Assembly (NCBI GenBank): GCA_963977105.1
Contig: CAXBNI010000001.1
Location: 682,001 to 746,000, forward strand
DNA from: UBA2705 sp963977105
Lineage (GTDB): Bacteria; Pseudomonadota; Alphaproteobacteria; Micavibrionales; Micavibrionaceae
Direction: 5' to 3'
Length of the DNA: 64,000 bases
Shown here: piece after piece, positions 53,007 through 62,292 of the stretch
Numbering within the stretch: the stretch's first letter is position 1
Layout: every line of letters starts with the position of its first letter
Notes under the pieces: generated by a model
Told to the model about the DNA's origin: nothing
Seen by the model: only the letters and a program-made list of their open reading frames with translations
Database searches by the model: none
Program-made: the position numbers and the translations under genes

Positions 53007-53795
53007 ATGAAATTTTTAAAAGAAGCGCAGCGCGCGACTTTAAAAACCAATGCGTATATTAATGGTAACGGGGACAGTTTGATTGACCTTCTCTTGCTGT
53101 TAATCACCCCATTAATCGCCATAGATGTTTTAAGGCAGTTCTTTTTGCCTGATAGCCTTATATGGATCGCGATGAGCTTTTTTTATATTTGTATATTCAT
53201 GCTTATCCCAACATTGTGGCTGCGTAGCACCGTTGAGACAGACAACCCTGAGCGCGATATTATTTCATATCTAGGGTGCAGTAAAACCTACCTTACAAAC
53301 CTTATTTTAATACTCGTCACTATAATCTATATTAAAATACCAGAAATCACTCACTTACTCGACAACCTGATTAACAAATACATTGCTAGCGATTTTAATT
53401 ACACAGCGACTGTGCTAAGCATTATATTGTCGTTACTGTTTTTGCGCCTAAGCTTCCTGATCCCGCTTTATGTTAGCGGGCACGACCTTAGTTATAAACA
53501 AGCCTTAGAAGCAACAAAGAACAAATCACTTGTCTTGGCAACGACCATTATTCGCTCTGCTTTTCCTTTGATTTTGTTTACTGGCATTTATGCTTTTTTC
53601 ATTGTACCTTGGGCAGAACAAACCATATTTGCCGAAGTCTCATCAAAAACAATAACCATGATATTACTCGCACCAGTGAAGTATTTGGTGTTCCCGCTCA
53701 TATTAATCTACGCGGTTACAGCCCTCGCTTATCATTACGCCAACTATGCTGCGAAGGCACCTGATAACCTGCCAGATAAAAAAGATATGCATTAA
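53007..53795 (+). CDS. Multi-pass membrane protein, unknown
   Basis: A 262-residue protein starting MKFLKEAQRA (the frame opens at 52983 but the short leader is not preferred). About six hydrophobic segments are visible, around residues 25-45, 50-70, 98-118, 133-158, 180-205 and 218-245. The C-terminus is Lys/Asp-rich. The plan resembles YciC-like inner-membrane proteins, but no signature lets me assign it. Divergent from the adenosine kinase gene and convergent with uvrB. Confidence 0.65.
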   Translation: MKFLKEAQRATLKTNAYINGNGDSLIDLLLLLITPLIAIDVLRQFFLPDSLIWIAMSFFYICIFMLIPTLWLRSTVETDNPERDIISYLGCSKTYLTNLILILVTIIYIKIPEITHLLDNLINKYIASDFNYTATVLSIILSLLFLRLSFLIPLYVSGHDLSYKQALEATKNKSLVLATTIIRSAFPLILFTGIYAFFIVPWAEQTIFAEVSSKTITMILLAPVKYLVFPLILIYAVTALAYHYANYAAKAPDNLPDKKDMH

Positions 53796-53818
53796 AAAGA
53801 CCTGCTGCAAAATAGCGC

Positions 53819-55888
53819 CTAAGTAGAAAGCGCTAATGTCTCCAGACGCTTTATTTCATCGCGCAGACGTGCGGCCTCTTCAAATTCTAAGTTCGCAGCG
53901 GCGCCGCGCATGTTTTTTTCTAATTTTGCCATATGCGTTTTCATCTTGGCGCGATCACGCATTAAGTCTAAATCATCAGTAAGCTTCTTAATGTCGCGCC
54001 CGCCTTTGCCCGCCTGCTTCGCGCTTGTTGGGCCAAAGACCTGTTCTAAAATGTCACTGATTTCTTTTTTGACCGTTGTCGGCGTGATGCTGTGTTCAAT
54101 ATTATATAACACCTGTAATTGTCGGCGACGGTCAGTTTCTTCAATCGCCGCTTTCATGCTGTTGGTTTCACGATCAGCATAAAGTATGACCCGCGCTTCA
54201 GCGTTACGTGCCGCGCGGCCAATGGTTTGAATAAGCGACGTCCGTGACCTTAAATAGCCTTCTTTATCAGCGTCAAGTATACAGACCCGCATACATTCAG
54301 GAATATCCAGCCCCTCACGTAGCAGGTTAATCCCCACTAAAACATCAAACACGCCAAGGCGCAGATCGCGGATAATCTCAATACGCTCAATAGTGTCGGT
54401 GTCAGAATGCATATAACGCACTTTTAAACCATTTTCATTGAGGTATTCGCTAAGGTCTTCTGCCATTTTCTTGGTTAAAGTCGTCACCAAAATACGCCCG
54501 CCAAGCGCAATCGTTTTTCGGCACTCTTCCATCAAATCATCAACCTGCGTATCCGTCGGGCGAATTTCAACCGGTGGGTCAATCAAACCTGTCGGTCGCA
54601 CAACTTGTTCGACAAACACATCATTAGTCTGTTCAAGCTCCCACGGGCCGGGAGTGGCGGAAACAAAAATAGTTTGTGGTCGCAGTTCATTCCACTCTTC
54701 AAATTTCAAAGGGCGGTTATCTAGGCAGCTTGGCAGACGGAAGCCATATTCGGCCAAAGTCGATTTACGCGACCTATCGCCATTATACATGGCGCGTAAT
54801 TGCGGTAACATACCATGGCTTTCATCGACAAATAGCAGCGCATCATCAGGTAAATACTCAAACAAAGTCGGCGGCGCCTGCCCTGCATCACGGCCTGTTA
54901 AATAGCGTGAATAATTTTCAATACCTTGGCACATATTTGTGGCTTCTAACATTTCAAGGTCAAACTTCGTGCGTTGTTCGATACGTTGCAGTTCCAGCAG
55001 CTTGCCTTCTTTTTCAAAGTAAGCAAGGCGATCTTTCAGCTCCACTTTTATACTTTGTACGGCCTGTGAAATTGTCGGCCCTGATGTAATGTAATGCGAG
55101 TTTGCATAAATACGCACAGCAGGCATTTTTGCAAATTTCTGCCCCGTCAGCGGGTCAAACTCGATAATCTCTTCAATCTCATCACCAAAGAAAGCAAAGC
55201 GCCATGCGCGGTCTTCGACGTGGACTGGGAACAGCTCAACTGTGTCACCACGGACACGGAATGTGCCGCGCTGAAAGGCGATGTCATTACGCGTATATTG
55301 CAACTCGACTAAGCGTTTAATGAAATCATCGCGCTCCATGCTTGTGTCAGGCCGAATGTCTAGCGTCATCCCTTGATAGTCTTCTTTTGAACCAATGCCG
55401 TAAATACAGGATACAGAAGCAACGATAATAAGGTCACGGCGCTCAAACAGCGAACGCGTTGCTGCGTGGCGCAGGCGGTCAATTTGTTCATTTATCGAAG
55501 CATCTTTTTCAATAAAAGTGTCACTCCGCGCAACATATGCTTCGGGCTGGTAATAATCGTAGTAAGAAACAAAATATTCAACGGCATTATCAGGAAAAAA
55601 GCTGCGCATTTCACCATAAAGCTGCGCAGCGAGTGTCTTGTTCGGCGCTAATATCAATGCGGGACGCTGCGTATTTTGAATGACATGCGCCATGGTAAAG
55701 GTCTTACCCGTCCCCGTCGCGCCAAGCAGGACTTGGTCAATCAAACCGTCTTCAATGCCTTGGGTTAGCTCTTTAATCGCGGTCGGCTGATCACCTGCGG
55801 GAGTATATTCCGAGTGCACTTTAAACGGCTGAGATTGTTCAACGGGCGCTTTTGTTACTGCTTTGATCTTGCTTGATTGTGTATCCAT
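53819..55888 (-). CDS. uvrB: Excinuclease ABC subunit B
   Basis: DNA damage-verification helicase of nucleotide excision repair. The 689-residue product has Walker A GATGTGKT, the YYQPEAYVARSDTFIEKD beta-hairpin region that clamps DNA, the DESH box of motif II, GRAARN of motif VI, and the C-terminal UVR domain (LEFEEAARLRDEIKRLE) that binds UvrA/UvrC. The ATG at 55888 is better supported than the TTG at 55915. It follows an unknown gene by about 40 bases. Confidence 0.97.
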   Translation of the reverse strand: MDTQSSKIKAVTKAPVEQSQPFKVHSEYTPAGDQPTAIKELTQGIEDGLIDQVLLGATGTGKTFTMAHVIQNTQRPALILAPNKTLAAQLYGEMRSFFPDNAVEYFVSYYDYYQPEAYVARSDTFIEKDASINEQIDRLRHAATRSLFERRDLIIVASVSCIYGIGSKEDYQGMTLDIRPDTSMERDDFIKRLVELQYTRNDIAFQRGTFRVRGDTVELFPVHVEDRAWRFAFFGDEIEEIIEFDPLTGQKFAKMPAVRIYANSHYITSGPTISQAVQSIKVELKDRLAYFEKEGKLLELQRIEQRTKFDLEMLEATNMCQGIENYSRYLTGRDAGQAPPTLFEYLPDDALLFVDESHGMLPQLRAMYNGDRSRKSTLAEYGFRLPSCLDNRPLKFEEWNELRPQTIFVSATPGPWELEQTNDVFVEQVVRPTGLIDPPVEIRPTDTQVDDLMEECRKTIALGGRILVTTLTKKMAEDLSEYLNENGLKVRYMHSDTDTIERIEIIRDLRLGVFDVLVGINLLREGLDIPECMRVCILDADKEGYLRSRTSLIQTIGRAARNAEARVILYADRETNSMKAAIEETDRRRQLQVLYNIEHSITPTTVKKEISDILEQVFGPTSAKQAGKGGRDIKKLTDDLDLMRDRAKMKTHMAKLEKNMRGAAANLEFEEAARLRDEIKRLETLALST

Positions 55889-55927
55889 CCGATTTATATA
55901 GACGGATTTGACCAAAATGCCAATATT

Positions 55928-57028
55928 TTAAACGATTAACCGCGCTGAGGGCATAGAGCGCGCGAGTTTTTTCGCAAGCGGCGCTGCGTCTTCCCCATAT
56001 TTATCAATCAAGGCCTGCTCGACATTATCAGTTAGCTGTGCGCTTCTCTTACTTACTGATATTTCTCCATCTGCATTAACGCCCTGTTTTTGTGTGAATA
56101 ATACGTGTTTTTTAGAGCATGCGGCATTATTAAAACTGACGAGCGACCCGATAAGTTTATCCCTGCCGCCAAGCTTAACAATCTCAACGTCACTGACACC
56201 CACGCCTTTAGGCGCGACATCCACTTCACCAAGTAAGCCTTCATCAAACTTACCCGAAATCGCAATGATGCGCTGTTCATCTTCTTCGCTAAAAGACGCG
56301 ATGGCATTAAAGCTTTCCACGTAGTTTTTGACCGATTGTGTCACGAGAGTTTTACATTGCGCTGCAGTTTCGTCGCCTAGCAAGCTAAATAATTTCAAGA
56401 GCGCCCCCGCTGATGAGTTCTCTGCGCTTTCATCAAAAGCTTCAGCGATGGACACATAACTTTTGTTATGTTTTTCGCCGAGTAGCTCTGGGTATGTTTT
56501 GATAATTTCGCATAAATTGGCCAGTGCCCCCTTACCGGGACGATGTTTGTCACGCAAAGCAAGCTCCACGTTTAAAAAGTTGGCATTAATAACAGCATTA
56601 AAAATATCGCTATCAAGTACTTTTTTACTGTGTTTCAACGCGTGCATAGAAAACGCTTTAAGCGGCACGGACATGTCCTTTGGTGACGCCAGCATCGCGC
56701 TTATGAGCGACAATAATTCGTGACGTACATCGACCGTACCATCCAACAAGCCGCCAAAATGAAGTTTTTCCATGAACGTGACATCCGTTGCATCAAAGCG
56801 CCCTGCCGTGACTTCATCGCGAATGAGGTTAAGGTATTCGCGGCCATGCTTCGCCATAAAGCGCGCAGAGAAATCATCATCCCAATGAAAGCCTACATTA
56901 TTCGCTATAATTAGATGATGGATAAACATACCGTTCCAGCTTGCGTTCTGGTTCGCCCCGCGCTCAATAATTTTTTTGATTCTGCTCCAGTATTTATCTT
57001 CTTTTGATTTAAATATGCCTAACGCCAT
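55928..57028 (-). CDS. Unknown cytoplasmic protein
   Basis: A 366-residue protein starting MALGIFKSKEDKYW, with AAGGGG eight bases before its ATG; the longer frame to 57046 lacks support. It looks mostly helical, with recurring leucine-rich helices between 90 and 260 that may form repeat-like bundles, a short beta-rich stretch around 265-300 (LLGEVDVAPKGVGVSDVEIV) and a C-terminal helical region ending RSMPSARLIV. Family unknown. It is upstream of uvrB on the same strand, 39 bases apart, so they may be co-transcribed. Confidence 0.65.
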   Translation of the reverse strand: MALGIFKSKEDKYWSRIKKIIERGANQNASWNGMFIHHLIIANNVGFHWDDDFSARFMAKHGREYLNLIRDEVTAGRFDATDVTFMEKLHFGGLLDGTVDVRHELLSLISAMLASPKDMSVPLKAFSMHALKHSKKVLDSDIFNAVINANFLNVELALRDKHRPGKGALANLCEIIKTYPELLGEKHNKSYVSIAEAFDESAENSSAGALLKLFSLLGDETAAQCKTLVTQSVKNYVESFNAIASFSEEDEQRIIAISGKFDEGLLGEVDVAPKGVGVSDVEIVKLGGRDKLIGSLVSFNNAACSKKHVLFTQKQGVNADGEISVSKRSAQLTDNVEQALIDKYGEDAAPLAKKLARSMPSARLIV

Positions 57029-57089
57029 GTGCCATCCCCTTTTCAAAGCTGATAAAAGCTATAGAGCCGACTTGCCATAATGTCAACGC

Positions 57090-57881
57090 TTATTGGTATA
57101 GCTTTAGCAAGACTGGCAGGTCTAATGGGCAGTAAGACAGCGCCTCTAAGCGGCGGTCTTCGAATATATTATAGTCCGCGCTATCGCCATATAGCTGCGT
57201 CCACTGCGCTATGTTTTGATCGCGCTTCAAGACAAGCTGCTTAATTACAGGTAGAAACGCCGCAAAACAATGTGACACCCACATATTTACAGGCCAGCTT
57301 GGCTGCGCATGGTCAATTTGATAACGACTTGCCATCGCAATAACGTCATCGGCATTATACCAAACTTCTCCTGTCACCCAGCGGTTAGTGGTGAACATGC
57401 CGGTAAGATTGCCTGCTTTATCCATAGACAGACCGATAATATGGGCAGTATGCCGTTTAGGGTTATCGGTTTCATCATTATAATCGAGAGCGGGGAAAGG
57501 CTTTTCAGTGTTTAGAATCGCAGCGCGGCGCATAAAAGTGTGAAAATGACCATGTTCGCCATCATGTAAAGTCGTCGCGGTCTTCTTCTCCGATGCAGGG
57601 TGGGCATGATAATAATATTGGGAGCCCGAATGCCCATCAAGCACGTCTTTCGGCGGCACATGCTTCCAATATTCAAATTTATCTGTAAAGCGCAGAACTT
57701 CACTGACGATACTGTGCTTAGTGTTTGCCAAAACACGCTGACATTCATTCATCATCATCAGGTTTTCAAACAGCGTTTCTTTTTCTTCCGCGTTCATCGT
57801 CGCGAAAATAGCTTCAAAAGAAAGGTTTAAATCTAATGTATCATTCAGCTTTTCTGTGCTGCCCGTCTGCATATTCGCCAT
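57090..57881 (-). CDS. Unknown protein, DUF6969-like
   Basis: A 263-residue soluble protein with a motif-rich centre: ECQRVLANTKHSIVSEVLRF, then YYYHAHPASEK, then DGEHGHFHTFMRR. The multiple His and Tyr suggest a metal or substrate site. The block order recalls a domain of unknown function (DUF6969, as I remember it) found in alphaproteobacteria. GGAG five bases before the ATG supports this start. It lies after the Cys/His-repeat gene's terminator. Function unknown. Confidence 0.65.
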   Translation of the reverse strand: MANMQTGSTEKLNDTLDLNLSFEAIFATMNAEEKETLFENLMMMNECQRVLANTKHSIVSEVLRFTDKFEYWKHVPPKDVLDGHSGSQYYYHAHPASEKKTATTLHDGEHGHFHTFMRRAAILNTEKPFPALDYNDETDNPKRHTAHIIGLSMDKAGNLTGMFTTNRWVTGEVWYNADDVIAMASRYQIDHAQPSWPVNMWVSHCFAAFLPVIKQLVLKRDQNIAQWTQLYGDSADYNIFEDRRLEALSYCPLDLPVLLKLYQ

Positions 57882-57893
57882 AAAAACTCCATA

Positions 57894-57924
57894 AAAAAAG
57901 AGGACGCTTAACGCCCTCTTTTAA
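57894..57924 (-). terminator. Terminator after the Cys/His-repeat gene
   Basis: On the minus strand AAAGAGG and CCTCTTT arms around an eleven-base loop are followed by a run of T's. It separates the Cys/His-repeat gene from the next minus-strand gene. Confidence 0.8.
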
Positions 57925-57967
57925 AACAAAAGCTGCATCGTGTAAACGAAAACAGCCTAAATCTTGA

Positions 57968-58312
57968 TTAATGCTTTGCTTCGCAAGGGTGCTCAGCTTC
58001 ACATGGATTTGCATCATGCTCATGTGCTTCACATGGGTGTTCCGCGCCACATGGGTGCGCTTCGTCATGCATTGCTTCACAAGGGTGCTCTGCGCCACAT
58101 GGGTGCATTGCTTCACAAGGATGCTCAGCAACACAAGGATGCGCTGCATCTTCGTGGCCTGCGCACATGTGACCATGTTCTGCTGCACAAGGTGCTGCGC
58201 CGCCTTCATGGTGTTCTGCCATAGCAGGTACTGCTGCCATTGCAACCACTGCTGCTGCGCCTAGTGCGAATGTCTTTTTAGAAACGATTTTCTTCATAAA
58301 CTTTGAATTCAT
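57968..58312 (-). CDS. Exported Cys/His-repeat protein, likely metal-binding
   Basis: A 114-residue exported protein. The ATG at 58312 follows AGAGG and starts a classical signal peptide (KKTFALGAAAVVAMAAVPAMA, cut after residue 32). The mature 82 residues are a degenerate repeat built from AEHPCEA / HPCG(A)EHPC units, with about 10 Cys and 16 His and no aromatic residues. Such spacing suits binding of Cu, Zn, Ni or Ag ions in the periplasm, or oxidative scavenging; the metal is not predictable. It is alone between a terminator and the divergent hydrolase gene. The longer frame to 58372 is unlikely. Confidence 0.85.
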   Translation of the reverse strand: MNSKFMKKIVSKKTFALGAAAVVAMAAVPAMAEHHEGGAAPCAAEHGHMCAGHEDAAHPCVAEHPCEAMHPCGAEHPCEAMHDEAHPCGAEHPCEAHEHDANPCEAEHPCEAKH

Positions 58313-58402
58313 AATAAACCTCTTTGTAAAATTCAAAAACGAGAACGCTATTTTGACTGTTTTTCCTTCCATGTCAAAGAATAAATGCGTTAAACTACTG
58401 TT

Positions 58403-59545
58403 ATGAAATGTTCTTGTTGTATAATTACGCTATATATTGCGCTTTTTACTGGCCTTTTGCTTAGCATCGCGCTACCCGCAAAGGCTAGCCCCCTGCCCTT
58501 AAAGCTAGAGATCCATAATATTTTAGATGATTACGCCGCACAGAGTGAGACTGCCGGCGTTAGCGTCCTGCTCAAGCAAGGCGAAGCGCGGCACATTATA
58601 ACCAGCGGCGTTGCCAATATAGACACGCAGCAGACTTTAAAGCCTGACACACGGTTCCATATTGCGTCTTTAACCAAAATGTTCACTGCCGTTACCATCC
58701 TGCACCTTATTGAAACAGAGCGACTCACCCTAGATGCTAAATTTACAGATATTCTTGGTGACCCGTTTGACGGGCGCTTAGATAACTATAAAGACAGCAC
58801 CATTAAAATGGCGCTTGAACACAGCACAGGCATGGTTGATTTTGTGAATAACGGCTTTGATATGGCTGCAATGACCAAAAAAAACACGCTGTGGACGCCC
58901 TATGAAGCCATTGCCTACGCCTTAGACGAGCCCGCAACGCATCAAGCTGGTCGCGCATATAGCTACAGCAGCACTGGGTATTTATTATTAGGCGAGGTTA
59001 TTCGTAAAATTACAGGGCAGCAAGATTTTAACGCCATATTTCATGACATTATATTTGCCAAAGCGAACATGCATGACACTTATTTCCCCAATGGCAAACG
59101 CCCCCGCGCCAATAACCTTGCCCACGGTTACAAAAGATCAGTCGGTTATTCACGTAAAGCCGTTGATGTCACAGAGATTGAATGGGGCGAAGGCCTTGCA
59201 GATGGCGGGCTGGTTTCGACCTTGCTTGATATTGAAAAATTCTTAAATGCTTTGGTGATGGATAAAACGCTGCTACGACAAGATATGCTCGACATTATGA
59301 TGAGCGCCGATAACAAAGCCGCTTATAAAGATGGCGGCGGTCGCGGCTTAATGGTTCTGAACGATGCCCCTGAAAACACACAAAACATGCCCTTATTATA
59401 CGGCCATACTGGTCATTACATCGGGTATCGTTCGCTTGCTTATATCAACCCGCTCAATGGTGATATGGTGATTTTATTTGCCAATGGAGAATTTTTTCCA
59501 ATGCATCGCTTTTTGCAGGATACCGGCTTTATGATTTTGGAGTGA
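58403..59545 (+). CDS. Serine hydrolase of the beta-lactamase/DD-peptidase superfamily
   Basis: The 380-residue exported protein has a signal peptide (to about residue 28) and the class C-like active-site motifs: SxxK as S89-L-T-K92 (FHIASLTKMFTA), a Y-x-S variant of the YxN motif in YSYSSTGYLLLGEVI, and HTG in GHTGHYIGYRS. It may hydrolyse peptidoglycan-derived peptides, esters or lactones; the family is broad. Its last 17 bases overlap the CinA-type gene on the other strand, tail to tail. Confidence 0.88.
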   Translation: MKCSCCIITLYIALFTGLLLSIALPAKASPLPLKLEIHNILDDYAAQSETAGVSVLLKQGEARHIITSGVANIDTQQTLKPDTRFHIASLTKMFTAVTILHLIETERLTLDAKFTDILGDPFDGRLDNYKDSTIKMALEHSTGMVDFVNNGFDMAAMTKKNTLWTPYEAIAYALDEPATHQAGRAYSYSSTGYLLLGEVIRKITGQQDFNAIFHDIIFAKANMHDTYFPNGKRPRANNLAHGYKRSVGYSRKAVDVTEIEWGEGLADGGLVSTLLDIEKFLNALVMDKTLLRQDMLDIMMSADNKAAYKDGGGRGLMVLNDAPENTQNMPLLYGHTGHYIGYRSLAYINPLNGDMVILFANGEFFPMHRFLQDTGFMILE

Positions 59546-60296
59546 TTTCCATCCGCTTTGGCGCTGCGCCGAGCTCTTGCACAAGCGCCTCAAGCGCGAC
59601 AGTCACAATTTCCAGGCGCTCCGCTTCAGTTGTCCGCACAACAAGACTTACGCCAAGGCTACCATCCGAATAATACGGGTAACTGCCAATTTCAACATCA
59701 GCATTATCATCCTGTAGGTCAGAAAGCTTTTCGGCCAAAATGCTTTCGGTTAATTCACAGGTCACCGTGTTTGATAATATCGGTGCGCCACCATGAAGTG
59801 CTGGTAATATATGGGTCAGCATATCTTGCATGATACGCGGCACGCCCGCCATCACATGAACGTTTTTAATCACAAAGCCCGGTGCGCTGGTCACTTGGTT
59901 AGGAATAAGTTGCGCGCCCTTAGGAATGCGCGCCATACGCAGACGTGACTTGGTTAGCCCTTCTGCGCCATAATAAGCATTGAGCATTTCACGCGCATCT
60001 GTGTTTTCTTCTAACGGAACATCAAATGCAGCCGCGACATTTTCTGCTGTAATATCATCATGAGTGGGACCAATACCGCCCGTTGTGAAAACATAGCTAT
60101 ATGCCGCGCTTAACGCTTTAACTGCGTCAATAATACGATGCGGCACATCTGGGATAATACGGACTTCCATCATTGCGATACCAATCTCGGTCATCTTGGT
60201 CGCAATGTGCTGAATATTTCTATCTTGGGTGCGCCCGGATAGCATTTCATTACCAATAATTAAAATCGCTGCGGTTTTACGCTCGTCCATAGACAT
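59529..60296 (-). CDS. CinA N-terminal (molybdopterin-binding-like) domain protein
   Basis: A 255-residue protein of the CinA/MoaB-like fold. Motifs: AAILIIGNEMLSGRTQDRN at the start, TTGGIGPTHDDITAENVAAAF (the GGTGPT-type nucleotide site) and the APGFVI/VMAGVPRIMQDML stretch. The C-terminal CinA deamidase domain is missing, so this is a stand-alone domain, as in many alphaproteobacteria. Biochemical activity is uncertain (pyridine nucleotide or competence link). Its start is near the divergent exported protein, giving the two a shared promoter region. Confidence 0.88.
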   Translation of the reverse strand: MSMDERKTAAILIIGNEMLSGRTQDRNIQHIATKMTEIGIAMMEVRIIPDVPHRIIDAVKALSAAYSYVFTTGGIGPTHDDITAENVAAAFDVPLEENTDAREMLNAYYGAEGLTKSRLRMARIPKGAQLIPNQVTSAPGFVIKNVHVMAGVPRIMQDMLTHILPALHGGAPILSNTVTCELTESILAEKLSDLQDDNADVEIGSYPYYSDGSLGVSLVVRTTEAERLEIVTVALEALVQELGAAPKRMEITPKS

Positions 60297-60342
60297 GAAT
60301 ATATTTCCATTTTCATTGTGTTTATTAGGCGCTTCATGCTAC

Positions 60343-60948
60343 ATGGAATGTATGCAAGGTCAAGCCATAAAAAACCTCCACACAACCCACGCAGTTAAGC
60401 GCGCATTTTTCTGCGCCCTCATCAGTATCGCCGTGTTGATTTTTAACGCAGCGCCGCTGCACGCTATGGATGATGACACAGCCGCCCAAATAGATGCTTT
60501 TTACGCCGAATGGGTCGCCGTGCAACAATCAAACATTCCTGCATTAAAGCAATGGGTTGATACGCATTTAGACAAGAACAGCGAAATTAGCGTTGAAATC
60601 ACAGCGAAAGTCCCCGCCTTGATTGATTACAAGTTTCATAAAACGCTAGAGATTAACGCAGAAAAAGTCGAAGACCACCTTATTCAGTGGCTCAACATCC
60701 ATAAGCACAGCGTCCTAACGCATGATATCAAACACATTGAACAACGCGATGACACCGTTGAAACCGAAGTCCATTACAGCGCAAATGGCGTCACCGTCCT
60801 GCCGAATGGACGCCACCAGACCATACGTTTAAAGACTGAGTTAGAGATTGTTTGCTTGGACATATTAACCAAGCAGCCCCCGATTAATGTTATGAAGTCA
60901 AACTGTGCGCTTATGGCAACGAGCATACCGCTACGCGCTTTAAAATAG
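60343..60948 (+). CDS. Exported protein of unknown function
   Basis: The 201-residue product has a clear signal peptide (AFFCALISIAVLIFNAAPLHA) and a soluble mature part rich in charged residues, with recurring amphipathic blocks and two cysteines near the C-terminus that may pair. The ATG at 60343 or 60352 is plausible; the longer frame to 60229 overlaps the divergent gene and has no start support. No domain is recognised. It faces map on the same strand 90 bases downstream. Confidence 0.65.
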   Translation: MECMQGQAIKNLHTTHAVKRAFFCALISIAVLIFNAAPLHAMDDDTAAQIDAFYAEWVAVQQSNIPALKQWVDTHLDKNSEISVEITAKVPALIDYKFHKTLEINAEKVEDHLIQWLNIHKHSVLTHDIKHIEQRDDTVETEVHYSANGVTVLPNGRHQTIRLKTELEIVCLDILTKQPPINVMKSNCALMATSIPLRALK

Positions 60949-61038
60949 ACAAAAAGTCCACGCTGTTTGCTTGGCTACACTTGTACTTAATACGATTATA
61001 TTTTATAAAAGAAGTGAATTAAAAAAAACGGAAGAATT

Positions 61039-61851
61039 ATGATTTACGGACAAAGACAAAAAAATACAAACGGTATTGTTATTCACCAAGCTGAGGATTA
61101 TGAAGGCATGCGCCGCGCAGGCCAGCTTGCCGCCCAGACGCTTGATATGATTACGCCCCATGTTGTCCCTGGCGTAACGACTGAGGAATTAGACCGCCTC
61201 TGCCATGAATTTATTTTGAAGCATAACTCCGTCCCTGCGCCGTTAAATTATAAAGGCTTCCCAAAATCAATTTGTACATCGATCAACCATGTTGTCTGTC
61301 ACGGTATTCCGGGGCCTAAAAAGCTGCAAAACGGGGATATTGTGAATATCGACGTCACAGTGATTATTGATGGCTGGCACGGCGACACCTCACGCATGTT
61401 TTATGTTGGCGATAAAGTTTCTGTCAAAGCCAAGCGTCTTTGCGAAGTCACTTATGAATGTATGATGGCTGGGATTGAACAAGTAAAACCCGGTAATACA
61501 CTAGGTGATATTGGCTATGCCATTCAAGAAATTGCCCATGCGAACCGTTTTTCAGTAGTCGAAGATTTCTGCGGCCACGGCCTTGGACAAGTTTTTCATA
61601 TGCCGCCATCCGTCCTGCATTATGGCGAGCCTAACACAGGCTTAATGTTAGAGCCGGGCATGTTCTTCACCATTGAACCGATGATTAACACAGGCAAAAA
61701 AACTAGTAAGATTCTGGCTGATGGCTGGACAGCGGTAACTAAAGACCGCGGGCTTTCTGCGCAGTATGAACATTCACTTGCTGTGACTGAAGATGGTTTT
61801 GAGATATTTACTATGTCGCCAAAAGGCTGGACAAAACCGCCATTCCTCTAA
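61039..61851 (+). CDS. map: Methionine aminopeptidase, type I
   Basis: Di-metal enzyme that removes initiator Met. The 270-residue pita-bread-fold product has the ligands in order: NIDVTVIIDGWHGDTSRMF (two Asp), the GHGLG block with the His of DFCGHGLGQVFH, TIEPMI (Glu), and the final Glu in QYEHSLAVTEDG. Type I because no insertion domain is present. In many alphaproteobacteria radC lies directly downstream; here three small minus-strand genes intervene. Confidence 0.97.
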   Translation: MIYGQRQKNTNGIVIHQAEDYEGMRRAGQLAAQTLDMITPHVVPGVTTEELDRLCHEFILKHNSVPAPLNYKGFPKSICTSINHVVCHGIPGPKKLQNGDIVNIDVTVIIDGWHGDTSRMFYVGDKVSVKAKRLCEVTYECMMAGIEQVKPGNTLGDIGYAIQEIAHANRFSVVEDFCGHGLGQVFHMPPSVLHYGEPNTGLMLEPGMFFTIEPMINTGKKTSKILADGWTAVTKDRGLSAQYEHSLAVTEDGFEIFTMSPKGWTKPPFL

Positions 61852-61881
61852 GCCTTAAGCGCTTTTAATAGAATAAGGCAA

Positions 61882-62211
61882 TTAACCAAGGCACCGGCGT
61901 TGGTAGCTTTGATAATGCGTGCGGTCTTCCACTGCACGTGGATGATTCTTAATCGCGCTCTCAATCGCGGCTTTATCTTCATCTGATAAATCACTGCAAT
62001 TTGGTAAGACATTAGTATATTTACGCAAGACTGATTTCACGGCGTTTAAGTCGTCATTTGCACGCTCATCCTTATGGCGTGCCTTAAGCGTAAAGATATT
62101 GCCATTAACAGCATCTTGTTCCAGTAGAAACTTAGTAAAGAAATCAGGATCATCGACCAATTCTTGGCGAAGTTTCTCATCACTTAAATCAATAATCATA
62201 GATTGTGACAT
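61882..62211 (-). CDS. Small unknown protein preceded by a pentamer repeat
   Basis: A 109-residue charged soluble protein (MSQSMIIDLSDEKL... to QRRCLG), not recognised. The ATG at 62211 is preceded immediately by four AGAAG repeats that form a purine-rich Shine-Dalgarno-like tract; the alternative start at 62247 would make the repeat coding. If repeat number varies, ribosome spacing or reading frame could change. First of three minus-strand genes between map and radC in chromosome order. Confidence 0.6.
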   Translation of the reverse strand: MSQSMIIDLSDEKLRQELVDDPDFFTKFLLEQDAVNGNIFTLKARHKDERANDDLNAVKSVLRKYTNVLPNCSDLSDEDKAAIESAIKNHPRAVEDRTHYQSYQRRCLG

Positions 62212-62231
62212 CTTCTCTTCTCTTCTCTTCT
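62212..62231 (-). repeat. Pentanucleotide tandem repeat (AGAAG)4
   Basis: Four perfect copies of CTTCT on the plus strand (AGAAG on the minus strand) lie directly between the ATG at 62211 and the upstream frame start. Short repeats at translation starts can mutate by slippage. Confidence 0.85.
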
Positions 62232-62292
62232 CTTTCTCGTCTTGCAATTAACGGCTAAACGCCACTTTTACACCCAAACCAGCGCCCGTCAA

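Noticed and set aside
57841..58264. Several frames across the Cys/His-repeat gene, on both strands
   Set aside because: The repeat opens several frames, but only the signal-peptide frame has a Shine-Dalgarno and a sensible export signal.
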